Shown in pieces: positions 27,540 to 54,171 of a DNA stretch of 64,000 bases. How positions within the stretch are numbered: position 1 is the first letter of the stretch; each line of letters starts with the position of its first letter. The stretch is from Cristatella mucedo (taxonomy: Eukaryota; Bryozoa; Phylactolaemata; Cristatellidae). The translations under genes and the position numbers were made by a program. A model generated the notes under the pieces. The model worked only from the letters and a program-made list of their open reading frames with translations. It was not told the origin of the DNA and made no database searches. The DNA is taken from contig WPIO01000193.1 in assembly GCA_009760855.2 (NCBI GenBank), positions 283,501-347,500 on the forward strand. The letters are read 5' to 3'.

Positions 27540-28450
27540 GTAAGAGGACTGCTTCCAGAGCTTGCCTTCTCGTCCGATCCCTGTGTAAGATTAAAGACTT
27601 TCTACATTGAGACTTGCTAGAAATTTAACTAGGTCCCTGGTTAGACTAACCCAATTTTATTTTGGCTAGGCCGCTAGCCAATGCCATTAATATATAGCTG
27701 AACAGTGGCACCAGTCTCAGCCTTTTCATGTGTTTAGGTCAACGCTGGACACTAAGTTAACTGTTTTATTCCTACGCTTAAAGACCTTTTTGGCGACATC
27801 AGCTTTTGTTCTGAGCGACTTAGACGGTGAAACTTACTACCAAAATTCTTAAACAACACCATATAGTCTCCTGCTGCCGACTGTGGTACGTCCTTTCCAG
27901 CCGTACTGAGCTGCTACTTCCATGCAATTTGTAAGATGAATACGAGCCCGATGAATGAAGTCACACTGAATTACGCCAGACAGATAGCTCCGGCTCAAAT
28001 CCGCACGCTCACGGTGGCCTCAAAGGTGTATTTCTGAACGAGCCCTCACTCGGGCCTCACGCTCTCGCCAAATGCCTCAGCGATCTTGCCTTATATGCAC
28101 TATCCTCATCAAAGGATATAGCAATAAATACACTTCAAAGAGCAACGTCATAAACAGACATCAAATGGCAGCCGCACAAATCAAAGGCCATAATGCAGTG
28201 GCTCTCACACAAGCTGCCATTAAAGGGGGCCCTAAAACCGGGAAAGCACGAACACCAAGCCCCGCCTTCCCGACTCAGCTATGCTTTTCATTTTCTCTTT
28301 GTTTCGTGAGATGCGATTTGTTCGCGACCACATGCTTACCAAATGCCGGTTAGGCCTTGAACGCTCTAGAAAACTCTCCTGCGTACCTCTCACTTTGTGG
28401 GTGGATTTATGGCTTTGTGCAATTACAGACGGAGATGAATAATAGATTCT
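27540..28450 (+). mobile_element. Decayed LINE family B C-terminal fragments
   Basis: The C-terminal protein region is recognisable by comparison with 32,824-33,144 (27,735-27,920). A second stretch at 28,260-28,445 matches the family 3' end. The sequence between them (27,930-28,255) is unrelated. Confidence 0.55.
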
Positions 28451-28997
28451 CGCTCGCAAGCCGCTGGAGTAATAGTCACACACTTCTGGTTGCCTCTTCC
28501 CTAAGTTATTCCAGGACTTTACAAACTCACCTAAGAATGATTCGTGTAGGCACGGCACCTACGTATTACTGAGGCCCAGGCAAAACATTTGGTCACTTGG
28601 CATGTGTTACTAAAGTATTTGCGTCTGCAAGCTGACAATCTGGTAGCACTTCAATCACGGCTTTTGATACTGTGAACCCACGCTAAGCATAAAGTGAAAT
28701 TGTAATGATTGTAATTTCCGAGCCATAAATAATTATAATGCATGAAAATGTATTTTTCAAAGAAAATTCGGCTCTATCGAACGCTCACAGATGAGTGAAA
28801 ATGAGCCTACGCAGTTCGCTCTCACAGTATGCTAAGCACGTGCACAGTGGAACAAACGAAAATGTTTTAGTTGTGTTGGTGGGAGTACTGGCCATTTTAA
28901 AGTTCAAATGAATTTCACGGGGAAACGGGTTCACATGTACGTCTTGGGCAGTCGATCTATTGAACATTGTCTGGAATAAATAATTCCTTTGTATCTC
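28451..28997. other. Intergenic, nothing recognised
   Basis: No gene, RNA or repeat family recognised. Confidence 0.3.
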
Positions 28998-29111
28998 GCC
29001 CTAAGAGAACTTAAAATCTCAATCCAAGTGCTTTACATATGCCGCAGGGCTCGAGCCGATGACTTCGGTCGTCAAAGGCGAGCACCTAACCCCTGAGGCA
29101 AACCAGGATCG
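28998..29111 (-). mobile_element. tRNA-derived SINE, family 1
   Basis: Minus-strand A box (GGTTAGGTGCTCGCC), B box (CGGCTCGAGCC) and the shared hairpin with AGATTTTAAGTTCTCT. Confidence 0.68.
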
Positions 29112-29429
29112 CAGGTAAGGACAGTCGGTTTTTGTTATGGCCGTCTGAGAGTTTAATTTTACTGAAGAGTCTTGATACAGTCTTGTGATATTCTGATGGT
29201 CTGTGATTATTCGCTGATACTAAGAGGAAATAATCGCGTCACTTGGCAGATTTTTTCCTACCGAGAGGTGGTCGCTTAAAGCCGAAACATTTAAACAACA
29301 AGGCTGACAATGACATCCGCTCTAAACATTTCAATCGGCCAACTCATGGTTCGGGTGATTCGTACACGTGGGCGAATATGGCTAACAAGGCAGCAGAGAA
29401 GAGTCACGAGATAACAATTTTCACTTTGA

Positions 29430-29590
29430 GGAGCAGCCAGGTTTAACAGGCCGTATTATACCCCTAGGCCAGAGTATAACCAAGGTTAAAACGCCCTACG
29501 CTAGATTACAGCTGCGTATATTGTGGCCTGGGCCAATTTGTACGCTGGGTTATATTATGGCCTAGGCAAAATCAGACCCCTCTAAGTCAA
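29430..29590 (+). repeat. Left copy of a diverged repeat flanking the integrase remnant
   Basis: The segment ctgcgtatattgtggcctgggcc and its context resembles 32,535-32,575 in direct orientation, about 3 kb away. Both contain GGCC palindromes (GGCCTAGGC, GGCCTGGGCC). The similarity is short and degenerate. Confidence 0.35.
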
Positions 29591-30499
29591 TTTATGCGCT
29601 GTAATATTGTCAATAGCATTGAGATTTTTACACGAGTTACTACCTTTTTCAACATTGCTTTTAAAACTGCGGACTCAAAACGAAAAATTACTTCAACCAG
29701 AAAAAACTTTAATCATAAAAATTAAATACTTCCACAAAGATACAAGATTAGCACCATAATTCTCTCAGTAGTGTTTACATATTAAAATAAAATCAAATAT
29801 TCAACACTAATATTCGTTCTTGTATAAATATTGAAAGTTCAACACAAAGAACAACATCAACATGATCTCATGCTTGTAAAATTAGGTGCATTTTCTGTTG
29901 TTAAATGCAGATTGAAGTTGCTGGATAAGTCAACCAATCCACGGAGTCATCGACTTTTGTGTGATGACAATGTTACTATTCAATAGATTCGCAATGGCCG
30001 TGATGTCGACACCTGTTAACCAGATTCTCTCGCTGGAGATGCTAGAGGTGTTGATTTATTTGCATCTTGGTGCAAGTAGTCCTGCAGTAGTCTTCATGTT
30101 GCGGATGAATTTATCTCTGAGAAAGAAGTGGTTAATTTCCGATCCTGTCAAGATGTAGCTTATGACCCGGAAGTAGCGGTTTCCATCACTTTTGTTTTCA
30201 CATATACTTCGTGGTTGTGCAAGGTCCCATGTTCTTCCAAAATATTCGACTTTACCAAAAGTAAGACCAATAGTGGTGCGAAGATACTTTCCTCCTGAAA
30301 TTTGTAGTGGGTTGAAAGTCTTGGTCTACTTGTTATCACAGCATTTAATGGGTCCCTATGATTCGTTCTTTATGTGCTTAGGCGTGCTGACACTGTGAAT
30401 GCTGCCACTAACCTTACTTGCGTGCTGACCCTGTGCGTGTCACCCCAAGCCATGCTATTCTTGTTCTTTATTGAGCGTGCTACGACTAACTATCCAATC

Positions 30500-30590
30500 G
30501 TGCTTCCTTTGCAGCAAATGTAAACTGTCTATAAAGAGATTGAGTTCACTGAGGGGGCTATATCAAATGTATTATTATTATTGCATTTGA
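30500..30590 (+). mobile_element. Solo LINE/SINE 3' tail
   Basis: Only the terminal hairpin (ctataaagagattgagttcac..gggggctat) and an ATT tail remain. Confidence 0.55.
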
Positions 30591-30719
30591 TTCACTGAAA
30601 TGTAGGTGTCATCGTTGTCTGGTTTTTCAAGTGGTCTTGTGAGCGTCTTCAGATTTGGGCACTTATCGGCAAAGTCACTGGGGTAATCATCGGGTGGGGG
30701 AGGAGGAGCTGATGTAGTG

Positions 30720-31770
30720 GAGGAACCGAACCTGGGAAATCTCGAGGTTGCTGGCGTGGTAGGCGTTGCTCAGTATCTTGTCAGTCTTACTGTTTATCAA
30801 TTTAACTCGTCCCTTGGTAAAGGAGTACGAAACTGGGTAGGGTCCAAGCCAGCATGGATCTACCTTTTAAACCTAGGCGATGAAGACGGCACTGATCCTT
30901 TATATAAAAGGTCGAGCCGCCAGCAGTTATGTCTTTGCTGCAGTTGTGTCGACGATCAAACGCACGCTTCTGGTGTTCGTGGACTGAGTGGATATTGTTG
31001 CTGACGGTTGAATGGAGCTTGCCATGGATGGTTGCCAACGTAAACAGAACATCGTGGTTGGCATCGTCTGAAAGAAGCACGGAGCGTCCACAGTATCATC
31101 TTCGGAGGGTTTGAGGTCTATGTCAAGCTTGGCCTTACGTCTATACATGACCTCAAATGGAGTGCACTTTGTTGAGGCATGCACAGACGTGTGATACGCA
31201 CATAGAAAACCAGGGATTAACTGTCCCAGCTGTTCCCTTGGTCATTGAAAATCTCACTCAGGAGAGTTCTTTTTGAGTGTTCGATTGTCCTCGTTTCCGT
31301 TGGCCATTTGTTTGAGGGTGGTAGGCAGATGAAATGCGGTGATCTGTTTGAAACGCTCCATCAGGCTGTCGATTTTTGAGTTCACAAACTCTCTGCCCGG
31401 GTCGCTAATCAGTGTCCACACGGCCAAGGCGGCAAGTAATGGAGTATACAAAACATTTTCCAACCGAATCGGCATTCTTGTCTGGAGCAGCTGTTGCTTC
31501 AGTCCACCCGGAGAAGTGATCAGTAGCAGCAACTATTTATTTGCTGCCGTTTGATGCTTCCTGAATGGGACCAATCTCGACTGGGCTCAATACTATTCCA
31601 GGTACAGGGATACTGTTGAGTGGTGGAGCCTCTTTACTGATTTTTGGATTTAGCATACAACATTTTTCGCAGTCTTTGACATGTAAGTTAACATCCTTCC
31701 TTATTCTTTGCCACAACGACTTTCACAGATTTTGGCCAACGTCTTGTCTCGGTCAAAATGACCGACAGAA
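30720..31770 (-). pseudogene. Integrase remnant, Ty3/gypsy or Ginger type, with GPY/F module
   Basis: Minus-strand pieces in order: the zinc-binding tail HVKDCEKCCMLNPK (about 31,690), the catalytic core with TDHFSGWTEA (about 31,520), DPGREFVNSK (about 31,390) and HASTKCTPFEVMYRRKAKL (about 31,170), and a C-terminal part with FDRRHN. It closes with a GPYPVSYSFTKGRVKLIN module at about 30,780-30,840. Frames shift several times, so it is dead. The GPY/F module is known from Ty3/gypsy retrotransposons and Ginger DNA transposons. No reverse transcriptase or protease is visible upstream to 32.6 kb, which leaves Ginger or a heavily deleted retrotransposon open. Confidence 0.75.
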
Positions 31771-32429
31771 ATTAATTTGTCACGACATGCTAGTGAGATA
31801 GTTGGAAGTCCTTTTTTTGTGAGTACTTCCTTCGACCCATTGTAAAGAAATCCTTCAGCTCGATATGAAATATCTGTTTGTCTGAACCGATTCTTGGCAT
31901 TCGCGAGTTTCTCTGGGAGTAGACCGTTTATGCAAGGGAAGGGCGCATTTTTGTTGTTGTGTTGCAGTGAAGAATCTCACAAGCTGGTTAAACAGTTGGT
32001 CTTCCATCGTTAAGAGCTAATTCTAAAATAGTTTGAAAGATAATTTAATATAAAAGTGGTTGCAATGAGACGACCTCTTAAAATCTCTCACGTAATGCAT
32101 AGATTGTTTAACTCCATGCATGTGAAACATATCGAGCGTCTAACTTGCGATTCTGTAACTTCCTAAACACTTTAATGGAATGGCAGGCGTACTCGACTTA
32201 ACAGCAACTTCACTTGCTTTGACTTCGGTTCTAAAAACTGCTTCAATTGATACAATTGAAATTTTTGCATCAGTTTATATGCTTTTTAGATTTATACGCT
32301 TGAGGAAACTCTTCTTCGGATATCGGCGAAAGTTTGTTACCGACTGTTCTCTTTATAGATAATTGCCTTTGAAACAGTTAAATATAATTAAAAGGTTTCA
32401 ATAACATTTAAAAGGTTTGTTTTCTGCGT
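31771..32429. other. Intergenic, no gene recognised
   Basis: Upstream flank of the integrase remnant. It may hold further degraded element sequence, but nothing identifiable. Confidence 0.3.
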
Positions 32430-32590
32430 CATCTTTTAGATGGGGTATCTTCTGGCCTGGAAGGGTACGGCCTGGCCTAGTCCATTTTAAATCCCGGGTA
32501 TAGTTTAGCCTAGGAAACCTTATCTCCCTGCGTATACTTTGGCCCGGGCCGAATTCTACTTGTGTTTATTCTAGGCAGGAGCTATTTCTT
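32430..32590 (+). repeat. Right copy of the diverged repeat flanking the integrase remnant
   Basis: It contains ctgcgtatactttggcccgggcc, similar in direct orientation to 29,510-29,535, with nearby GGCC-centred palindromes. Confidence 0.35.
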
Positions 32591-32779
32591 CCCGCTATCC
32601 CGGCCCTTGATACTATTGCTAGCTAGCAGGTAGGCAATGAATGTAGCAACGAAATACGAGCCTGAGACACAGTACATCTTACCAAGCTTCTTTCTCTGCT
32701 TCGATGTCTCTTCGGGTCTGAATAAGTTTCTTGCAGCGAAGTATTCGACAAGTTCTTCGTTTTGAGTGTAATGTAATGT

Positions 32780-33440
32780 ATCTCCGTCAGTAACTCCACA
32801 AAGTCATAAAGACCATGTGGGCGTTAAGCAGGAGAGTTTTGTATAGCGCACTCACAGCCTAAGCGGCTTTCGGTACGCATTCGGTAGCCAATAGACTTCG
32901 TCTCACGCAACAAAGAGAAAGTGGGAAGCATAGCAGAGTTAGGAGAGCAGTTGAGGTAGTGAGTAGCATAGAAGTAGCAGTTCAGGACCGCTGAAAAAGA
33001 TGTGCCATAGTCGGCAGTCGGAGAGTAGATGTCGTTGCGTAAGAATTGTGGAAGCGAGTTCCACAGTCTAGGTCCTGCAGAGCTAAAGCTTCTGTCGCCA
33101 ACTGTCTTTAAGCGGAGGAATGGGACAGCTAATTTATTGTCCACACAGGACCTGAGGGCGCGAACAGGCTGAAACTGATGCAGCAGTTCAGCTAGTTATG
33201 AAGGAGCCAAGCCGTGGCGGGCCTTGTGGGTCAGCGTAAGAACTTTGCTCCGTATCCTTTGCTCAACCGGCAACCATCCCAGCTCTTCCAGCAAAGGTGA
33301 CACGTGCTCAAACCGCTGGGACTTGAAGACCAGCCTTGCAGCCATATTCATTGTCCGCTGTAGTGGCATAATAGCTTTCTTTGGTAGCCCAGCCAAAAGG
33401 GAATTACAATAATCGTGCCAGCTCTGGGTCAAGCAGGTAC
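32780..33440 (-). mobile_element. LINE family B, 5'-truncated 3' fragment
   Basis: Minus-strand RT C-terminal segments NMAARLVFKSQRF and LGWLPVEQRIRSK (33,432-33,196) and LKTVGDRSFSSAGPRLWNSL (33,144-32,824) are separated by a stop region, then the 3' end with a short ATTAC tail near 32,770. Confidence 0.75.
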
Positions 33441-34140
33441 GTGTCGGAGAAATTCACACGAGATAGCCTTCCGCTCTCTAACTCTCCAAGAGAGACAGGA
33501 AGCGTCGCTTGCGCGAGTAAGGCGCCGAACCTTGGCCAAAAGGAAGCTACTGCAGCAGAAGCAGTGCTGCAATGAACAGTAGCAAAAAGGGCGTCAGCGT
33601 CAGAGGCTCCGTCGCTCTGTAGATTTACATCGCTTTTCGCAATCTGCTAGCCGATCTGGTCTAGAGCACATGGAATGACTGTCGCAGCACGTGTCAGTGC
33701 AGTGCAGTGCAGTGAAGGCACTGGCTTAGCGCCGCCGAAGTACCGGCACTGCGATGAAACCGAATAGGGCACACGCGCTGTTCAGCCATGCTCCATGGAG
33801 GGAGAACCGTACTGCTTGCCCATGCTTAAATTGGCATTGAGTACGGCCGAGGAGGAGTAAATGCTCTAGCCTAAACAAAAACCAAGAGCCACCCAATTCA
33901 GCAGCCTCGCTGAAATAGAGTCCGAAGAGCGCCGGCCACTTGCATCCCACTTGCAGAGAAGCGGGTAATCAAGCATGGCCAGCAGCAGGAATCGCACTGT
34001 TGTAGGCGTTAAGGTTCTCGCACATTACCTCTGTAGAGAAAACGATTCTACTGGCGGTACTGGCTGTACTTCGGTGAGTTTGATCGGCCCTCAGCCATCG
34101 TTCTTGCACCTGATGGTGCAGGGACAGCGAAAAGGAGCTT
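33441..34140. other. Intergenic, nothing recognised
   Basis: A short GTGCA tandem lies near 33,695. No gene or element identified. Confidence 0.3.
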
Positions 34141-34965
34141 CGCATTCGGTACGCATTCGGTAGCCAACAGACGACGTTTCAAGCAACAAAGAGAAAGTGG
34201 GAAGCATAGCAGAGTCAGGAGAGCAGTTGAGGTAGTGAGTAGCAAGGCAATAGCAGCTCAGAACCGCTGGAAAGGATGAGCCATAGTCGGCAGCAGGAGA
34301 GTAGTTATTGTTGCGTGAGAATTGTGGAAGCATCAAGTTGTAAGGAGCAAAGGCCCGATCGACAGCAGATTTAAACTTAGTACAAGGTGAGACTACTGGC
34401 AGCAGCCGAGGAGCATGCCGAGAGCGAGAGCACGTGACTGGAGGAGCAAGGAGATCGGAAAGGTAAGCTGGCGAAAGGCTAGTAGGAAGGCAAGCGAGTG
34501 AGGCATTACTTGTAATCCAAAGAGATTCGATTGGATGCCTGATAGAAAGCCAGTGAAGCTCAGACTGAAGCTGTGGGTTGAGGTAGCTACACCGCTGACG
34601 ATAGACCAGAGGGCCTTGCAACAGTTGCACAGGTGATTAGGGGCAAGAGCCGGAAGTCCTTGACAGAGGGAATTGCTGCCATCTAGAGGCGATGTCACAA
34701 ACACGTGTACTAGTCTGGCTGTCGTACTCATGTCTAATCAGGCCTTGAATTAGGCTACGTTCCTTAACTAATAGTAGGCCGACTAGACAGTGGAGGCAGT
34801 CTGCTCATCCGATGAGACGTCGTCACGGAATAGCAGGCTCAGATTATTAGAAGATGTCGCAGGAGTGACGCTAGATGAACCAATCTTGAGGGCTCGGTCT
34901 TCCAACTTGAGGGAGACACCAGGCCTGCCAATTGCTATTAGGTTGGTCTTATCTTTGGCTTAAGG
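34141..34965 (-). mobile_element. Related LINE fragment, frame-broken
   Basis: The minus strand contains TARLVHVFVTSPLDGSNSLC, a SELHWLSIRHPIESL-like segment and AFAPYNLMLPQFSRNN. A TYLNCSPDSAMLPTFSLL-type tail is shared with family B. The 5' end abuts the GA array. Confidence 0.65.
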
Positions 34966-35067
34966 TGTAGGAAGTTACTGTGCCCGTCGATGTGCGAATG
35001 CCACCACAAGAATGCAACGGTGCATTCTCCGTTTGGGATTAAGTGTGATAAAAAAGAATAATAGATC

Positions 35068-35717
<650 letters not shown>

Positions 35718-35719
<2 letters not shown>

Positions 35720-37351
35720 AGATGGGCGAGCGAAAGGAATTTGGCAAACACTTAAGGGGAAATCCTTTGGTTTCTGGTATCTGGTAAGGGTCTCGAGGCA
35801 AAGTAGTTGCTTTTAATTCATGCCAACGTCTGCAGAAATGCAGAGCCACAATATTAATAAAACCGTGCGGGCTGCGATGGCTTTACAAGAATAGCACGCT
35901 CGGAGGCTGAGCCCCAGCTGAGGAGTTAGAAAACTGACCAAGCCTCCGACATAATCGGCTTTTCGTAAACAGCTAAGGGCAACCTATCAGCAGAGATTCA
36001 ATTCTAATTGCAGCTGTAACGAGTCTCATTGACAAATTGGTGAGATTAGATGTGTCGATAGCATATCGCAAGCAACGACGACATGCCCACCCACCACTTT
36101 CATAGCAAAGTCGACATGGTTACAGCTGTTCGAAAACTAAATGAAAAAACTGCTTGCACTGTAGGAACCGTTTATTAAATATCAGGTACAAGATAACATG
36201 AAGAGGAGGCGGTATGTGCACAAAAGTCACTCTTGTAGGGTGTCAACAACCGAGTGTGTTAACTTCCAATAAAGTCGATGACAGCGCGGTGAGCACCAGA
36301 GCTCCAGATGCCAGGGACTACGCTGCTGTGCAATTGCGCGACTCCTCGAGATCTACGTTAATGACTGAGTAGACAAAATTGCTGCAGCAAAAATCAAAGC
36401 AGCATATTCGAGTGGGGTACGGGATGAGACACTAGGTATCGATTGGCAGTAAGACATTACCAAATCAAATGTGAGAGCCGGTGCACAAGAGAATGCCAAG
36501 GCTCAGCAAAACCGGAACAGGGGCTCACTAGCAGTGGGGATCACTTCTTTGGCATCCAGAGAGGAACTGCACTCGGAGGGAAAGAGCATAGCAAACCCGG
36601 CACGGGGCAAAGCGCGGACTTTGCTGCTGCGCCAGCCGATCGGGTGGGGAAAATGATGAGGTAATCGGTGGCAAACGAATCAAAACGCCGGGTCAAAGCT
36701 GGGCTCAAACAGTTACGGTGCCGGTGTGTTTCGTTCGACTGCCGTTTCATCTCCTCAAGTTCTATAGAAAGGAAATGAATGAGCCGGCTGCCATCGAAGT
36801 ATGGATAGAGATTGAATAAAATATCACGTCTAATAGAAAGTGTTCGAAAAGATGGACTAGAAAACAAAACCGCACCCAGTCTGCAACTTCCAGCTTGAAG
36901 AACATAAAAAGGGATTCAAACGAACTTAGCCATTTTAAGTAGCGGCCGGCGACTGGTGGCTAACAGCTGCTTTTCTGTATAGACTCAACAGTGCAGTAGC
37001 GGATTGCAGCCGTGCTTAGCAACGATGATGCCAGCTTAAACCGACGACATCAGCCTAGAATATCTGCAATAAATAGCTAGTCGAACATCAACACAGGATA
37101 AAGGACGTGGCAGAATAGGAGTGGGAACACGATTAGAAGAAAGACACGACCCATGTCTCCGACCATGGTAACGATGCAAAGTCTCCGTTTATCAAGCGAC
37201 CCGATAGGAAGTGAAGGAGCTCCAGAGTCTGTCCATGTCTGCCAAGCCAGCTTTGGGGTACAGGCTGGGCGATGCAAGCTCTCGAGGTCTCTAAGGTTTC
37301 AGTCTGGTAACTAGCTCAGTGCTGCCGGTGCTAGGTAAGCACGTGGTGCAG
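35718..37351. other. 3' flank of the zinc-finger gene
   Basis: No gene seen. The part nearest 37,351 is the likely 3' untranslated region of the minus-strand zinc-finger gene. Confidence 0.45.
36171..36176 (-). terminator. Candidate polyadenylation signal AATAAA
   Basis: This is the first canonical AATAAA I see on the minus strand downstream of the stop at 37,352, about 1.2 kb away. A 3' UTR of that length is plausible but unconfirmed. Confidence 0.3.
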
Positions 37352-51118
<13,767 letters not shown>

Positions 51119-51359
51119 TGTGCCCACAGCCGGCGGCAGGCTGAAACAAGAACTGACGATCAAGCGGAGCTGGCACCAGAGCTCGACTCGAGCGCTTGCT
51201 TGCAATCTCTGCGCACCTCTCTCTTTTCTTCTCTCTCTCCCTTTCCCTCTCTCCCTTCTCTGTATCTCACCTTCCCTTGCTCACTCCCTCCATCCGTCCT
51301 GTCCAAAGCAGAGCCCATCACATGCTACCAATAATCCACAAGCTAACCAATCTCGCAGT

Positions 51360-51440
51360 TTATACTTATAGTGCCCAGAAAGAGATTTTGTTATCCCTGG
51401 GTGCTATGCAAGTGTTTTATCAATAGTAGTATTATTTTCA
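51360..51440 (+). mobile_element. Solo LINE/SINE 3' tail
   Basis: Hairpin tatagtgcccagaaagagatt..ctgggtgctat followed by a degraded ATT tail. Confidence 0.5.
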
Positions 51441-52320
51441 TGACTTCGTGCCCATGCTGCCGACAGCTTCACGATTCGCCTCGCGAAATGTTAAGCCCTG
51501 AAGGACGCAAGGTATCAATGCGGCACTTACGATAAAACGCAAATCGCCATCAATGCGCCTCACAGGTGACTGGCTGGGGGACAGTTGCCAGAAGCAGCGC
51601 AGCCGGAGGGCGCATCGCCGTGTCGCCACGGGGCTCACAGACAGGACTCTCGCCTTCCGTTGTGCTGCCTGAGGCACTGCTGCCCCAATCACCACACACC
51701 TAGGCTCCAGTGGCTGTCAGAACTCAATGCCTGCCTGGTTCCGGCGCACGACCAAGGCCCGTCACTGCCACAGTGGGCCGCTGCAGCCGCGACCCGAAGC
51801 GCCAGTTAGTCGGGCGGTGAAGCCAGAGCGCACAGAACCAGAGCCAGTGTCTGAGCCACAGCTGAGACCGAGGACCGATGATGACGACAGCACGCGAGCA
51901 GCCAGGCAGGCAGGGAGGCAGGCAGGAAGGACAAGACAGGCAGCTAGCTGCATGCGCAAGGGCTGCCACGGCTGCAGCAGGTGAGCACCAGCTCTTCTGG
52001 CGAGTGCACTGCACTTCGCTGCCGCCAGCCGCTGGCCGGGGCGGCTGCACAATCAAAGGTTCCGGCAAGGGGGTTCAAACGGTAGAGAATGCTGCTGAGA
52101 GCTGCAAGCTATAATCATATCACCCGGACTGTAAATGTCAATTAACATACAAGAGGCACCATGTGGTAATTACATAAAATATATAATGGCGAAGAGTAAA
52201 AGAAAAGTCTGGAACCGAGGCTCTTTTATAGGAGTGACATTAGGAGCGTCGGCTGCGGGAACGGTCCGGCGGCAGCTGTGGAGGCCAAGCAGGGCGCCGC
52301 CCCGAGGACTCATCCCTTGA

Positions 52321-52460
52321 GCAGCCAGCTAAGGGACTTGAAAAATCTCCATAATTTTTTCATCAATCCCGAGTCCTACAGGGAGACAATTTGCATTACT
52401 TTGACTAAATTTAATTAAAGCAGGCCGACCAATACAGACTCATTAAAAGTCCTTATTAAC
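52321..52460. promoter_or_regulatory. Unique AT-rich segment with octamer and TAATTA motifs
   Basis: It has atttgcat (POU octamer) at 52,389-52,396 and ttaattaa at 52,411-52,418 in repeat-free DNA about 1.3 kb upstream of the first coding exon. Enhancer function is inference only. Confidence 0.25.
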
Positions 52461-52640
52461 ATTTGCACACACAGCTGCTGCCGTGGGACGGATGCTTCTG
52501 CCGATGGCACGCACTCACACGGTGTGATTGCAACCTCCCTGGGCACAGATGCCATGCTTCTAGGGATGGACCACTAAAAAGCAGAAACATTTATGATAAG
52601 GCAAGAACACCAAACAGTTGAGAATGAGACTGAGGCACAC

Positions 52641-52641
<1 letters not shown>

Positions 52642-52727
<86 letters not shown>

Positions 52728-52793
52728 GTGTGTGTGTGTTTGTGTGTGTGTGTTTGTGTGTGAGAGAGAGAGTGAGAGAGAGAGAGAGAGAGA
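52642..52793 (+). repeat. (GA)n then (GT)n compound array
   Basis: GA dinucleotides passing into GT and back to GA. Confidence 0.95.
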
Positions 52794-53310
52794 CGTGAGC
52801 TTTACCCCCACAATCAAACCAAGCAGGGAGCCCAACCCAAGCCTTGATCGGTATGAAGAGATATTAGGGTTGAGAGCTGCCTCGGGCATGCCTCTTTGAA
52901 GCTGGTGCAGAGGCAGCCATCGTCATATCATATGCATAAGAGAGTTGAATATTTGAAGTGCCTGAGGAAATCGTGATAGTGAACGATGGCGGAAAAAGCG
53001 CAGGAAACAAAGAAATATATTCAAACTTGGAGAAACGGGAGAACTCGAGACATGACACAGGACAGCTACAACGAGCAATCAAGTCAGAAATGACAAGAGC
53101 AAGTTAAGCAGGATGTAAGGCAAAACCTGACAGAAAGAAAGGGCATGAAACATTCACAGAGCTCGTGTACAAGTTCAAAAAGTAGAAGCGATTCAGGAAG
53201 CTGTTGTCAATGTTGCAAAGTGAAGGGAAAGAAGCAGTACCAGAAAAGCAAGGCAGGAAGAGATCCACTAGTCATAGATATACCTTGATACTACTCACAC
53301 AGATATACAG

Positions 53311-53321
53311 TATATATATAT

Positions 53322-53401
<80 letters not shown>

Positions 53402-53402
53402 C
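53311..53402. repeat. (TA)n array
   Basis: TA dinucleotides with a few TG steps; self-complementary. Confidence 0.95.
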
Positions 53403-53586
53403 ATGCATACATCTACAAATATCTACTGATTAAAGCAAGAAAGTCCATCAAACCGAAAGATGGCTCACATGTGTCACGTGGTGAGATGACGAACTTCTGT
53501 CAAGTGGCAAGATGGCATACCACTGTCTTTCGAGAAGGAACTACTATGACTCGGCAAAGCGAGCCCACAGGCAGTGAGCTGCTCGT

Positions 53587-53600
53587 ATATATACTTATAA

Positions 53601-53639
<39 letters not shown>
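53587..53639. repeat. (TA)n array
   Basis: Second TA array 180 bp further on. Confidence 0.92.
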
Positions 53640-53641
<2 letters not shown>

Positions 53642-54083
53642 AACAATGATGTATTCCTACACGTGTACCTACCTAGGATATATGCATACATACCCAAATG
53701 CATACCTACGTATCCACATACACAGATACATATATACCTGTACATACAACGACAGAGAAGCCTTACCAAGGATAAAATGGAGACTAGAAATTGACAGGTG
53801 GCTGGTCAGAAAGACGTGTGAAAGACACGAACAAAACGAAGATGGCCCACAGACCGAGATTACCAGCGAGTGAAACCCTGTATGCATATTGCAAAGCTTA
53901 GACAGAAGAGGCAGTAAAAAGGCTTGCAATCGGCAATAGCCCAGTCGGTCAAAATGACTGACCCATGCAAGCCAGCCGAATACTAGTACACAATAAGAGA
54001 CGGTAGTCACGAGCTTGAGAACTTGTGCAAGTGCTGCTCTACTCCTCCATCCCCCCCAAACGCTCTTCTTTTTTCCTTCCCCT

Positions 54084-54089
<6 letters not shown>

Positions 54090-54169
<80 letters not shown>
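54090..54169 (+). repeat. (CT)n array
   Basis: Perfect CT dinucleotide array. Confidence 0.96.

Positions 54170-54171
<2 letters not shown>

Noticed and set aside
30720-31770. This integrase as the missing Polinton integrase
   Set aside because: It lies 17 kb beyond the AT-rich block in host-like composition, carries a GPY/F module and is heavily frame-broken.
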